Below are positions 36,670 to 45,304 of a stretch of DNA of 64,000 bases, one piece after another; positions within the stretch are counted from its first letter, which is position 1; each line of letters begins with the position of its first letter. The position numbers were made by a program, and so were the translations under genes. Below the pieces are notes generated by a model, which saw only the letters and a program-made list of their open reading frames with translations, searched no databases and was not told where the DNA came from. The stretch is from Flavobacterium psychrophilum (GTDB lineage Bacteria > Bacteroidota > Bacteroidia > Flavobacteriales > Flavobacteriaceae), in contig CAMAQD010000004.1 in assembly GCA_945860385.1 (NCBI GenBank), positions 1 through 64,000 on the forward strand. The letters are read 5' to 3'.

Positions 36670-38265
36670 TTAAATTGTTGTAATGAATACGTGTTTTTCT
36701 TCTTCCCCTGTGTTTTCAAGTTCATATTCTTTTTTAAATCCAGTTAATTTCACTTTTATATTTTCTTCTTTAGCTCTAATTTTTTTGAATTCTTTGATTA
36801 AATCCAATACATCGTGCGCTATATAAACCGTATCTTGAGCATTAATAATTACTTTTGAATTTTCAGGAATCTCGCTTAAGGTCTTTTTTATCGCAGCTTT
36901 GTTCAAGAAAGATACTTCTTGGGCTAAATCAATGTGAATGACATCGCCATCGTGGTATTCTTCTTTTCTGAAGTGATAGGCTCTTTTCATATTTCCTCTT
37001 AATATAGCAAAAACACTGATGATCAAACCTAAAGCAACACCTTTTAGTAAATCTAAAAAAACAACTGCTAATAATGTGGCAATGAAAGGTGCAAACTGGT
37101 ATTTTCCATTCTTCCAAAAATGTTTGAATGTTGCCGGTTTTGCCAGTTTATATCCTACTAATAATAAGATTGCTGCTAAGGTAGCCAATGGTATTTTATT
37201 CAATATCGCAGGAATTGTTATAACGCTCAATAATAATAGTACGCCATGTATAATGGTCGACATTTTAGATTTAGCACCAGCATTATTATTCGCCGAAGTT
37301 CGGACCACTACCGATGTCATAGGTAATCCGCCTAAAAGGGAGCTAATCAAGTTGCCGATTCCTTGTGCTTTAAGTTCAACATTCGTGTCTGTATATCGTT
37401 TGTGAATGTCCATTCTGTCAGCTGCTTCAATACATAATAATGTTTCGATTGAGGCTACTATTGCAATAGTAAGACCAACAATCCAAACTTGCGGGTTGGT
37501 AATCCCAGAAAAATCAGGAGTTACAATAATTTGTTTGAACTCTTCTAAAGTTGTTGGGATTGGTAACGAAACTAAATGTTCTTTGCCTATTGCCAATGAG
37601 CTTCCCGTTGAAGTGAAAATTTCATTTAACAGCACACCTAAAATGACCGCAATAAGTGCTCCAGGAATTAATTTCAATTTCTTTAGAAAAGGAACTTTAT
37701 CCCAAGCAATTAAAATAATTAAAGAGATAGCAGCTATAATTATTGACCCGAATTGAATATAATCGACAATACCCAATAATGATGAAAATGTATTGCTTCC
37801 GTCTGATTGTGAAAAGGCTAAATCGCCTTCAAAATCACTGTCGTAACCAAAGGCGTGCGGGAGCTGTTTTAGAATAATAATAATTCCAATTCCGGCCAAC
37901 ATACCTTCGATTACATTAGTTGGAATGTAATTTGAAATGCCTCCTGCCTTTAGAAATCCAAGCCCTAGTTGGATTAGACCTGAGATGAAAACGGCTGTTA
38001 AAAAGATGTCAAAAGCGCCCAAATCGGTTATTGCTGTTAATACAATTGCTGTCAAACCAGCCGCGGGTCCAGAAACACTTAAATGAGATTTGCTTAAATA
38101 TCCTACTACAATTCCTCCGACAATTCCTGATATAATACCCGAAAACAGGGGAGCGCCTGAAGCCATTGCTATTCCTAAACATAGTGGCAAAGCCACCAAA
38201 AAAACCACTAAACCTGAAGCAAAATCAGATTTGAGGTTGGCAAAAAGATTGATTTTTTTTGTCAT
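36670..38265 (-). CDS. SulP-family anion transporter with STAS-like tail
   Basis: A 531-residue membrane transporter with about ten to twelve hydrophobic segments. The SulP signature region is seen in GLVVFLVALPLCLGIAMASG near the start, LSVSGPAAGLTAIVLT, and GGLPMTSVVVRTSANNNAGA. Residues about 430-531 form a STAS-like domain (VIHIDLAQEVSFLNKAAIKK, KVIINAQDTVYIAHDVLDLI). SulP proteins move sulfate, bicarbonate or other anions. Being paired with a carbonic anhydrase, bicarbonate is the likely substrate (BicA-like). The start codon follows a divergent non-coding stretch. Confidence 0.92.
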   Translation of the reverse strand: MTKKINLFANLKSDFASGLVVFLVALPLCLGIAMASGAPLFSGIISGIVGGIVVGYLSKSHLSVSGPAAGLTAIVLTAITDLGAFDIFLTAVFISGLIQLGLGFLKAGGISNYIPTNVIEGMLAGIGIIIILKQLPHAFGYDSDFEGDLAFSQSDGSNTFSSLLGIVDYIQFGSIIIAAISLIILIAWDKVPFLKKLKLIPGALIAVILGVLLNEIFTSTGSSLAIGKEHLVSLPIPTTLEEFKQIIVTPDFSGITNPQVWIVGLTIAIVASIETLLCIEAADRMDIHKRYTDTNVELKAQGIGNLISSLLGGLPMTSVVVRTSANNNAGAKSKMSTIIHGVLLLLSVITIPAILNKIPLATLAAILLLVGYKLAKPATFKHFWKNGKYQFAPFIATLLAVVFLDLLKGVALGLIISVFAILRGNMKRAYHFRKEEYHDGDVIHIDLAQEVSFLNKAAIKKTLSEIPENSKVIINAQDTVYIAHDVLDLIKEFKKIRAKEENIKVKLTGFKKEYELENTGEEEKHVFITTI

Positions 38266-38352
38266 ATTACCTTACTAAAAATTAAATACATAAATTTTCC
38301 CAAACTTAATTATATGGGTAAATTGATTTTAAAAACTAAAATCAACAATGTA

Positions 38353-38634
38353 CTAAACTTGTTCGGGTGGTGGAATGAAAATCTTAGAGGAAATTTTATC
38401 GTGCTTGAATAAACACTCGGAGAAAATAGGACTGCAATTCAATTGAGATGCATCGACTGCGGTACAATTAACACCAAAACTAATGATTGCTTTAATTTCT
38501 TTTTGTGTTTTTTCTTCTTCAGAAGAACTATAAAATGCAGATATATCAGCATCTCTTTCAATTACACTAATAACCGCCGGTGTAATAAGAAAACTCACAA
38601 AAACAAACAATAATAGTTTGGCAATTATTTTCAT
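38353..38634 (-). CDS. Small exported protein of unknown function
   Basis: A 93-residue protein from the ATG at 38634 (MKIIAKLLLFVFVSFLITP); an alternative ATG three codons upstream adds MLP. The N-terminal hydrophobic stretch may be a signal peptide or an anchor. The rest is acidic and ends in a proline-rich KIFIPPPEQV, with three cysteines in CTAVDASQLNC and SEC. I do not recognise the family. Small exported proteins with a short proline-ended tail occur widely in Flavobacterium; the role is unknown. Confidence 0.65.
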   Translation of the reverse strand: MKIIAKLLLFVFVSFLITPAVISVIERDADISAFYSSSEEEKTQKEIKAIISFGVNCTAVDASQLNCSPIFSECLFKHDKISSKIFIPPPEQV

Positions 38635-38643
38635 AGGTAACAA

Positions 38644-39312
38644 ATATAGAATTAATGAAATGAAATTGAAAAAATTGGATTGAATTTAAACTAAAATTAA
38701 CATCTGAGTATTTGAGTGTATCAATGTTTAATAGAGTTTGTATTTTTTTTTTTTGATAATTATTGAAAAAAATTGGGTAGAAATTTAGTATCACAAATTA
38801 GTCTATGAATTAGGTCCTTATTTGATGTTATTTTTTAAGAAAGTAGTGAAAATTATCTCCTATAAGTCATTTTTTTGCCGAACATCAGCTAATTATTAAA
38901 TTAAAATAAAATATATGCAGTGGTATTTTTTTAAGGGTAAGATCGATTTTTTAAGTAAAAAAATGATTATTTTAAGTATTTTTTCGATTTATTTTATTAA
39001 AATATCTAAAAATAGAGGGGTATTAAAAAAAATCAAATAAAAATATAATAATTTAAAATCATTTAAATAAGGATAATATATTTTTTAGCAATCAATTTTT
39101 GGTTATCGATAATTCTTTAGCAAAAAAGGTAAAAAAGCCATTTTATACTATTTTAGTTTGACAAAAGTTGATAGATTTGCCTCAGAAATAATGTTAATTT
39201 AATCACAAAATTTAACTATTTAGATGCTGTTTTGTAGACCTCAAAAAAAGCATTTGATAGTAATAATTTTAAAAACAATTAAAACTAAATCAATAACTAA
39301 ATTAAAACAAAC
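38644..39312. other. Long AT-rich intergenic region upstream of the porin-like gene
   Basis: Over 660 bases with no gene. It is very AT-rich, with runs of A and T. A TAnnTTTG match (TAGATTTG) at 39172-39179 is the best candidate for the porin promoter; a TTTG at 39157-39160 is too close to be its -33 box. If used, the leader of the porin mRNA would be about 125 bases. I saw no structured RNA or palindrome worth reporting. Confidence 0.5.
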
Positions 39313-40329
39313 ATGAAAAAAGTAACACTAATTTTAGCATTAATGGTTGGGAGCGTAACGTTTGCTCAAGAAACCGAAGCACCTAAATCTACTCCTTTAG
39401 AAATAACTGGTTCTGGTGATCTTTATTACAAATATGATTTTTCAAAAAATGCAAATATCCCAACAAGTTTTGGGTCAGATCAAAATTCTCTTTCTCTAGG
39501 TATGCTTGATATTGCTTTGAAGAAATCTGTAGGAAAAGCATCTTTCGTAGGTGAAGTATCTTTTGGTCCAAGAGGACAATATCAATCAATTCCAAATGGA
39601 GATGGTGTTGATGTAAATTCATTTCACATTCAAAATTTATATGCCACTTATGCATTTACTGATAAATTCAGTATGACAGCTGGTTATATGGGAACTTTCG
39701 TTGGTTATGAAGTAATCTCTCCAGTTGCTAATTTCCATTATTCGACTTCCTATTTGTTCACTTATGGACCATTTCAAAACGCTGGTGTAAAAGCAAATTA
39801 TAAAATTTCTGATAAATTTGGCGCAATGGTTGGGGTGTTTAACGATACTTGGAATACTTATAAAGCTGATCCAACAAAAGGGTTAAGTACTATTGGAGCT
39901 CAATTGTCATATGCTGCTGATGGAGTTAGTGCCTACTTAAACTTTATGGACGGTTCTGTAAGCGGAACTATTATTGATTTAACTGCTACTTTTCAACTTT
40001 CAGAAAAATTCAAATTGGGTTTAAACGCTGCCGATTTTTCAAATACGGGTGATGCCGGTTATTCTGGTCTAGCATTATATCCATCTTACGCTATTAGTGA
40101 CACTTTTGCTTTAGGGTTACGTGGTGAGTATTTTGATTTTAAAGACGGTTCAAATGGAGGTAGTTCTGTAACAGCTTTCACTTTGTCAGCAAATTTAAAA
40201 GCTGGAGGATTTACATTTATTCCTGAATTTCGATTAGATAGTAATTCTGATGAAGTATTTGTGAATTCTGATATGGATCCTACTAAATCTGCATCACAAG
40301 TTGTTTTAGCTGTCGTTTACGGATTCTAA
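39313..40329 (+). CDS. Outer-membrane beta-barrel porin-like protein
   Basis: A 338-residue protein. The signal peptide ends VGSVTFAQ. The rest alternates polar and hydrophobic residues in strands with aromatic girdles (LYYKYDFSKN, FGPRGQYQSI, AGYMGTFVGYEV) and ends in VVLAVVYGF, a classic outer-membrane C-terminus. It resembles the DUF1597/BBP2-like porin group of Bacteroidota. The solute is unknown. A long AT-rich leader and a strong terminator suggest a well-expressed single gene. Confidence 0.85.
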   Translation: MKKVTLILALMVGSVTFAQETEAPKSTPLEITGSGDLYYKYDFSKNANIPTSFGSDQNSLSLGMLDIALKKSVGKASFVGEVSFGPRGQYQSIPNGDGVDVNSFHIQNLYATYAFTDKFSMTAGYMGTFVGYEVISPVANFHYSTSYLFTYGPFQNAGVKANYKISDKFGAMVGVFNDTWNTYKADPTKGLSTIGAQLSYAADGVSAYLNFMDGSVSGTIIDLTATFQLSEKFKLGLNAADFSNTGDAGYSGLALYPSYAISDTFALGLRGEYFDFKDGSNGGSSVTAFTLSANLKAGGFTFIPEFRLDSNSDEVFVNSDMDPTKSASQVVLAVVYGF

Positions 40330-40350
40330 AATTAAACAATATTTTTTTTA

Positions 40351-40389
40351 CTGCCAAGATGCTTTTTAGTGTCTTGGCAGTTTTTTTTT
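40351..40389 (+). terminator. Strong terminator of the porin-like gene
   Basis: CTGCCAAGA (40351-40359) pairs exactly with TCTTGGCAG (40372-40380), followed at once by nine T. The stem starts 21 bases after the stop codon. Confidence 0.9.
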
Positions 40390-40578
40390 AATATTTGAGT
40401 TTTAATTGTACTCTTTTTGTTCTTTGAAATAAAGGTTTCTCTTTTAAAAATTCAGATGGTTTAACTATGCCGAGTTCGATTTTTTTATCTGGAAGGAGGT
40501 TATCGACTTATGGATGGAATAGATTTAAGCATTTTAATAAATAGAAAACCTACAGTGATTTTACTGTCTGGAGTAAAT
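40390..40578. other. Intergenic stretch between two terminators
   Basis: No supported gene. A GGAAGGAGG sequence at about 40491 precedes an ATG at 40510 whose frame runs 59 codons, but it crosses the next terminator and the end of the amidase gene, so I do not call it. Confidence 0.5.
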
Positions 40579-40616
40579 AAAAAAGGCATTTTGATAGAAT
40601 CAGAATGCCTTTTTTT
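40579..40616. terminator. Terminator of the amidase gene
   Basis: An A run and GGCATT (40585-40590) pair with AATGCC (40604-40609) and a following T run. On the minus strand this gives a stem and U run just after the amidase stop codon; it can work in both directions. Confidence 0.85.
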
Positions 40617-40638
40617 GATGTTATTTGTCAAAAGAAAT

Positions 40639-41550
40639 CTATTGTTTCTTATATATATTATAGATGGTGTTTATTGTTTTTTCATCTAATAGACTATCAA
40701 CTTCGGTCTGAATATAATGAAGTTTGAAGGCAGCAATTGCTGAATTTAGATTTTTGGTATTATAACCAATAATTTGCAAAGCCTGCTCAATATTGAAGTT
40801 TGCCGGGGCTGGTTCTAAGAACTCGTCTGGCCAAATACCAAAACCATTTAGAGCAAGAAGTTTCCACGGAAATAATCTGCTTGGATCTGTTTTTCGGCTC
40901 GGTGCAATGTCGGAGTGACCAATAATGTTTTGAGTAGGAATATTATAATCCTTTTTTAGTTTTGTTAGTAAAGCCAAAAGACTTATTATTTGCTGGTCTG
41001 AAAAAGGTTCAAACCCATTATTGTCTAATTCAATTCCGATGGATGCTGAATTTATATCAGTATTTTTTCCCCAAATGGCACTTCCTCCGTGCCAAGCCCG
41101 AAGATAGTCGTTTACCATTTGAACCACTCTGCCATCATCAGCAATTACATAGTGAGAGCTTACTTGAGGTTTTGTAGTAGTAAATGTTTTTAATGTTTGA
41201 GCTAATGAGTCCTGAGCTGTATGGTGAAGAATGATAAAATTAGGTTTTCTAAGATTAAAATTGACTGTGCTTATCCATTCGGTACTAATTCCGTTCATTA
41301 ATGCAACAGGAGATTTTATAGATAAAGTATCTTTGTAAAGAGCTAGTGGGTCTACAATTATATCAGTAGGTAATATTGTTGTGCTACTTGTTTCTAATTT
41401 TGCAGGTTCAGTATTTGAAATGGTTTCCTTATAGCCTTTAAGTTGTTCTTTATAGGATTTATTACTTGCTTTATATGGATTTGTCGAGCAAGAAACAATA
41501 CTAACTGATAGTGCTATGTAATAGAAAGTGTAAAGTATTTTATGTTTCAT
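40639..41550 (-). CDS. N-acetylmuramoyl-L-alanine amidase lipoprotein
   Basis: A 303-residue Amidase_2 enzyme that cuts the bond between muramic acid and the stem peptide. The lipobox is in SVSIVSCST. Zinc ligands are visible in IILHHTAQDS (first His) and GHSDIAPSRKTDP (second His, then the catalytic region), with VVQMVNDYLRAWHGGS and SIGIELDNNG between. The plan matches AmiD, an outer-membrane-attached amidase used in peptidoglycan recycling or remodelling. It has its own terminator. Confidence 0.93.
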   Translation of the reverse strand: MKHKILYTFYYIALSVSIVSCSTNPYKASNKSYKEQLKGYKETISNTEPAKLETSSTTILPTDIIVDPLALYKDTLSIKSPVALMNGISTEWISTVNFNLRKPNFIILHHTAQDSLAQTLKTFTTTKPQVSSHYVIADDGRVVQMVNDYLRAWHGGSAIWGKNTDINSASIGIELDNNGFEPFSDQQIISLLALLTKLKKDYNIPTQNIIGHSDIAPSRKTDPSRLFPWKLLALNGFGIWPDEFLEPAPANFNIEQALQIIGYNTKNLNSAIAAFKLHYIQTEVDSLLDEKTINTIYNIYKKQ

Positions 41551-41652
41551 ATATGTAAATTTTGATTATTCAGCGGTCATATATGGTCTCGCCTTTTACT
41601 TATTGATGTTTTATTTGTAGCAAACTCTTTGTTGATGGCGATTTCACGCTGT

Positions 41653-42162
41653 TTATTTTTCGCTATTTTCAGTAGCTTTTTCTTTCTTTTTATCTTTCTT
41701 TTTATCTTTTGCTTTTTTGGGTTGTTTCATATCCTCTCTAAAAGCCAGATATTTATCTTTTTGATCTTTATTCAAAAAATTATTTATTTTTCTATCGGTA
41801 CTTTCTGCAAGTGCTTTATACTCATTCATTAAATCCTCTTGAGCTAAATTTAATTTTGTAATTCTGCCTTGCGCATTTAAACTTTCCACTAAAACATTTG
41901 CAATAGCAATAGTTTGAAGCTCATCAAGGCCTACAGCTGGTTTCATATCTTCCATATATTTGGCTACAATCTCTTCAGCGGGAACTTCTTTTGGCTTTTC
42001 GGGCTCACTTCTTTGATTCATTCCGCCCATTTGGTTCATTCCATTCCGCGAACCGTTACCATAACCATTTCCACCGTAACCATTATTACCGTATTGAGCA
42101 GAAACGGTATTTATTGAAATCAATAGAATTAAACTTGCGATAAGTTGAGTTGTAGTCTTCAT
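41653..42162 (-). CDS. Exported Gly/Asn-rich protein with Lys-rich tail
   Basis: A 169-residue secreted protein. The signal peptide is MKTTTQLIASLILLISINTV and the cleavage is near SAQ. Residues 23-52 are low-complexity (YGNNGYGGNGYGNG, MNQMGG). A predicted helical region follows (VGLDELQTIAIANVLVESLN, LAQEDLMNEYKALAEST), and the end is nearly all lysine, aspartate and glutamate. The helical part recalls Spy/CpxP-like periplasmic proteins, but I cannot confirm this. It is downstream of rimO with 24 bases between them. Confidence 0.7.
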   Translation of the reverse strand: MKTTTQLIASLILLISINTVSAQYGNNGYGGNGYGNGSRNGMNQMGGMNQRSEPEKPKEVPAEEIVAKYMEDMKPAVGLDELQTIAIANVLVESLNAQGRITKLNLAQEDLMNEYKALAESTDRKINNFLNKDQKDKYLAFREDMKQPKKAKDKKKDKKKEKATENSEK

Positions 42163-42186
42163 GTTTATTTTTTTAGTATTGTAAAT

Positions 42187-43488
42187 TTAAACAGGTTCTG
42201 CGAATAAATCAAATTCAGTAGCGTCAATAATTTTAACCATTACAAATTCACCCGTTTTCACATAATGTTTCGATGCGTCTATTAATACTTCATTATCAAC
42301 ATCGGGACTGTCAAATTCTGTTCTTCCCACAAAGTGTTCTCCTTCTTTTCTGTCAATAATACAACGGAAAATTTTACCAATCTTCTCTTGGTTTAAATCC
42401 CAAGATATTTGAGATTGAAGTTCCATAATTTCATTGGCACGATTTTGTTTCACATCTTCGGGAACATCGTCAACCAAATCGTAGGCGCTAGTGTTTTCTT
42501 CGTGCGAATAAGTGAAACAACCCAAACGTTCGAATTTCATTTCCTGAACCCAGTCTCTCAAAGTTTCAAAATCTTCTTGAGTTTCGCCAGGATAACCTAC
42601 AATTAATGTGGTTCTAATAGTCATTCCAGGAACAGCCTTGCGAAATTCTTGCAATAATTTAGTGGTTTTTTCTTTAGTAGTACCACGTTTCATCGATTTC
42701 AAAACAGCATCCGAAATGTGTTGCAATGGAATATCAATATAGTTACAAATCTTTGGTTCACGCTTCATAATTTCCAAAACATCCATCGGAAAACCAGTAG
42801 GGAAGGCGTAGTGCAAACGAATCCATTCGATGCCTTCTACTTTTACCAAAGCTTCCAATAATTCGCCAAGATTTCGCTTTTTGTAAATGTCTAAACCGTA
42901 ATAGGTCAAATCCTGGGCAATAAGTATCAATTCTTTTACACCATTTTTTGCTAAACCTTCCGCTTCTTTTACTAATTTTTCAATTGTTTGCGAAACGTGT
43001 TTTCCTCGCATTAAAGGAATAGCACAGAAGCTACAAGGTCTGTCACAACCTTCGGCGATTTTTAAATAGGCATAGTTTTTTGGAGTTGTGGTCAAGCGTT
43101 CGCCAAGCAATTCGTGTTTGTAATCTGCACCAAGAGCTTTTAGCAATGCAGGTAATTCTGTTGTGCCAAAAAACTGATCTACATTTGGGATTTCTTTTTC
43201 TAAATCCGGTCTGTAACGCTCAGATAAACAACCGGTAACGAATACTTTATCGACTAAACCGCGCTCTTTTTTATCGGCATATTCTAGAATCATATTTACA
43301 GATTCTGCCTTTGCATTATCAATAAATCCGCAAGTATTGATGACAACAATATTGCCTTCTTCTTCGTGAACTACATCTTTTCCGCTCGCTTTCAATTGTC
43401 CCATCAGGACTTCGCTATCATATACATTTTTGGAACACCCAAGGGTGATCACGTTGATTCTATTTTTTTTTAAAGACTTGGTTCTCAT
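42187..43488 (-). CDS. rimO: Ribosomal protein S12 methylthiotransferase
   Basis: A 433-residue radical SAM enzyme that methylthiolates an aspartate of ribosomal protein S12. I start at the ATG at 43488 (MRTKSLKKNRINVITLGCSK): the ORF opens at 43695, but its first 69 residues include a translated palindromic repeat. The N-terminal UPF0004 domain has GCSKNVYDSEVLMG. The radical SAM cysteines are in EGCDRPCSFCAIPLMRGKH. A C-terminal TRAM domain ends near FDLFAEPV. The length is normal. It is followed by the Gly/Asn-rich gene. Confidence 0.95.
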   Translation of the reverse strand: MRTKSLKKNRINVITLGCSKNVYDSEVLMGQLKASGKDVVHEEEGNIVVINTCGFIDNAKAESVNMILEYADKKERGLVDKVFVTGCLSERYRPDLEKEIPNVDQFFGTTELPALLKALGADYKHELLGERLTTTPKNYAYLKIAEGCDRPCSFCAIPLMRGKHVSQTIEKLVKEAEGLAKNGVKELILIAQDLTYYGLDIYKKRNLGELLEALVKVEGIEWIRLHYAFPTGFPMDVLEIMKREPKICNYIDIPLQHISDAVLKSMKRGTTKEKTTKLLQEFRKAVPGMTIRTTLIVGYPGETQEDFETLRDWVQEMKFERLGCFTYSHEENTSAYDLVDDVPEDVKQNRANEIMELQSQISWDLNQEKIGKIFRCIIDRKEGEHFVGRTEFDSPDVDNEVLIDASKHYVKTGEFVMVKIIDATEFDLFAEPV

Positions 43489-43591
43489 AGATTTATAATC
43501 CCGATAATTTGGGAAGTTGGCAAAATTACGATTTTTATTTTTAGAAGCATAAATCTTTGTTTTTTTAAAGACGTTTTGTCCCGCTGTCCGC

Positions 43592-43629
43592 AGTATCTTT
43601 TGTGTCGAACACCGACACAAAAGGATACT
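43592..43629. repeat. Long inverted repeat upstream of rimO
   Basis: AGTATCTTTTGTGTCG (43592-43607) and CGACACAAAAGGATACT (43613-43629) pair with one bulge. A GC-rich phrase, TTTTGTCCCGCTGTCCGC, precedes it. The repeat lies inside the long ORF that precedes the true rimO start, which argues against the longer start. It looks like a dispersed element of the genome. Confidence 0.7.
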
Positions 43630-43688
43630 TTCTACCATCGGGGCTATTTTTATGACCTTTTGTATTTCAGTAAATGTTTTCAAAGAAA

Positions 43689-43720
43689 AAACCACTTTAA
43701 ATCAAAAGTCAAAGTGGTTT
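43689..43720 (-). terminator. Terminator of the OmpP1/FadL-like gene
   Basis: AAACCACTTT (43689-43698) pairs exactly with AAAGTGGTTT (43711-43720). On the minus strand a run of T follows the stem. The gene ends at 43758. Confidence 0.85.
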
Positions 43721-43757
43721 AATTTATTTTCAGTAATTCTCTTTTTGGGTTTGGACT

Positions 43758-45260
43758 TTACATTTCAAACAACAAAGTCATTGTAAAATTATTGTTTGTA
43801 GTTTTAATTTTTGCACCATCAGTAAAACCTTGGTTAAAAAAACCTTGTTGCGAATTTCTTTGACCATTGGTATAGGATAAATCTACTTTGAACATTCCAA
43901 AGTTATATCCTAAACCCCCTGAGAAAGAGTTCAGATCACCAATTGTTGTATTGTTTTTGTATGGACTTTCGTCGAAACGATACCCTCCTCTAAGGCTCCA
44001 TTCTTTGATTTTGTATTCAGCACCTATTCTTATTTCATTCGAAACATCAAGAATGTTACTCATTTGATTGTTTAAGTCTCTAAAATACGAGTCATTCTCT
44101 GGTTGAAATTTTGTACTGGAATAATCTTTTATAGTATAATCAATACTTATTAATCCAGTTTTTCCGAAGATATAGGCAAAACTTCCTGTAAACTTGCTTG
44201 GAGTGCTTAATTCGTAAGGCGCATAATAATTTATTATTTCTGGATCTACCACATCTGTAGGCAGTTGGCCCACAACGTTAGCACTCACAGCAGTAAGGTT
44301 TTGAGAAAACTCATCGCTTAATTTGTACCAAATTGGGGAATCATAAGCTAGTCCTAAACGAATATCATTTGTAACTTTTGCTATGGCTCCAATTTGAAAT
44401 GAAAATCCTGTGCCATAAGTATACAAGTTATTATTAAAACGCAAATTAGTCACTGTATAATCTGTACTCAAATTATTTCTATTCGATTCATAAAAACTAG
44501 TAGATTGCACATAATCAGCGAAATGTGAATTTAAATTTATACCTATATATAATTTGTCCTTGTAGGAAGTTGCCGCATTAAAAGATAATTTTCCGTTGTA
44601 TCCAGTTGTATAAATACTGTTTTCTTGATAATAATTTCCTCCTGGCGTTACATTTGATGTGTACGCTGTGTTGTTTGATGTTTCATTTACAGGGTTGATG
44701 ATATATCCTTCATAGCCTAAATATGCTTGTTGTGCACCGTTGTCTAATTCTGAATAATTTGAACTTGTTATTAAACCTAATGGAACTCCATTAGCATAAC
44801 TTAAAAAATATTTAGCCACAGAATTAGTTGGGTTTACGCCAGCAGAAAAGATTGAATTGTCAAAATCATTTACGTTCTCATAATTTATTGCTAACGAAAA
44901 CTTTTTCCAATTGCTCGATGAATTTTGGTTTTTAAAAACAAAAACCCCACCCGTTTGGTTCATATCAAAATTGTTCTCTGAATCGGAAGTTGTTGTTCCA
45001 AAATAATTGGAATCATTCTTTTTATTAAAAGTACTTAATGATATAGTGAGTTGATTATTCGTAAAAATAGCCGAACCGGCAGGATTCACATTTATGGATG
45101 ATAAGTCGCCTCCAAGAGCACCAAAAGCACCTCCCATCGCTCTAAAACGAGCTGTTCCGTTTAAGTTATCTTGTGCATATCGCACCGCATCAGGGATTTC
45201 TTGAGATTGAGCCACGTTAATAGTGAAGCCAATAAATATAAGGTATAATAGTTTTTTCAT
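43758..45260 (-). CDS. OmpP1/FadL-like outer-membrane protein
   Basis: A 500-residue outer-membrane barrel. The signal peptide ends near INVAQSQ. The first 90 residues carry the OmpP1/FadL-type plug pattern: DNLNGTARFRAMGGAFGALG, then GDLSSINVNPAGSAIFTNN. The C-terminus (NNFTMTLLFEM) has the aromatic barrel ending. FadL-like proteins pass hydrophobic compounds such as fatty acids; in Bacteroidota the substrate is usually not known. Its own terminator lies just downstream and a glycine-rich lipoprotein is just upstream on the same strand. Confidence 0.85.
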   Translation of the reverse strand: MKKLLYLIFIGFTINVAQSQEIPDAVRYAQDNLNGTARFRAMGGAFGALGGDLSSINVNPAGSAIFTNNQLTISLSTFNKKNDSNYFGTTTSDSENNFDMNQTGGVFVFKNQNSSSNWKKFSLAINYENVNDFDNSIFSAGVNPTNSVAKYFLSYANGVPLGLITSSNYSELDNGAQQAYLGYEGYIINPVNETSNNTAYTSNVTPGGNYYQENSIYTTGYNGKLSFNAATSYKDKLYIGINLNSHFADYVQSTSFYESNRNNLSTDYTVTNLRFNNNLYTYGTGFSFQIGAIAKVTNDIRLGLAYDSPIWYKLSDEFSQNLTAVSANVVGQLPTDVVDPEIINYYAPYELSTPSKFTGSFAYIFGKTGLISIDYTIKDYSSTKFQPENDSYFRDLNNQMSNILDVSNEIRIGAEYKIKEWSLRGGYRFDESPYKNNTTIGDLNSFSGGLGYNFGMFKVDLSYTNGQRNSQQGFFNQGFTDGAKIKTTNNNFTMTLLFEM

Positions 45261-45304
45261 CTTTTGTTCAATTAAGTTTATATTATATTTATTTGGTAAA
45301 TAGA

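Noticed and set aside
36242-37756. Plus-strand frames antisense to the carbonic anhydrase and SulP genes
   Set aside because: The minus-strand genes have clear family motifs; the plus-strand translations have none.
40510-40689. A 59-codon plus-strand frame with a GGAGG-like sequence ahead of it
   Set aside because: It runs through a strong terminator and into the antisense of the amidase gene, and the ribosome-binding-like sequence is rare in this organism type.
43489-43695. A longer N-terminus for rimO
   Set aside because: The extra 69 codons translate the inverted repeat at 43592-43629; the family N-terminus begins at 43488.
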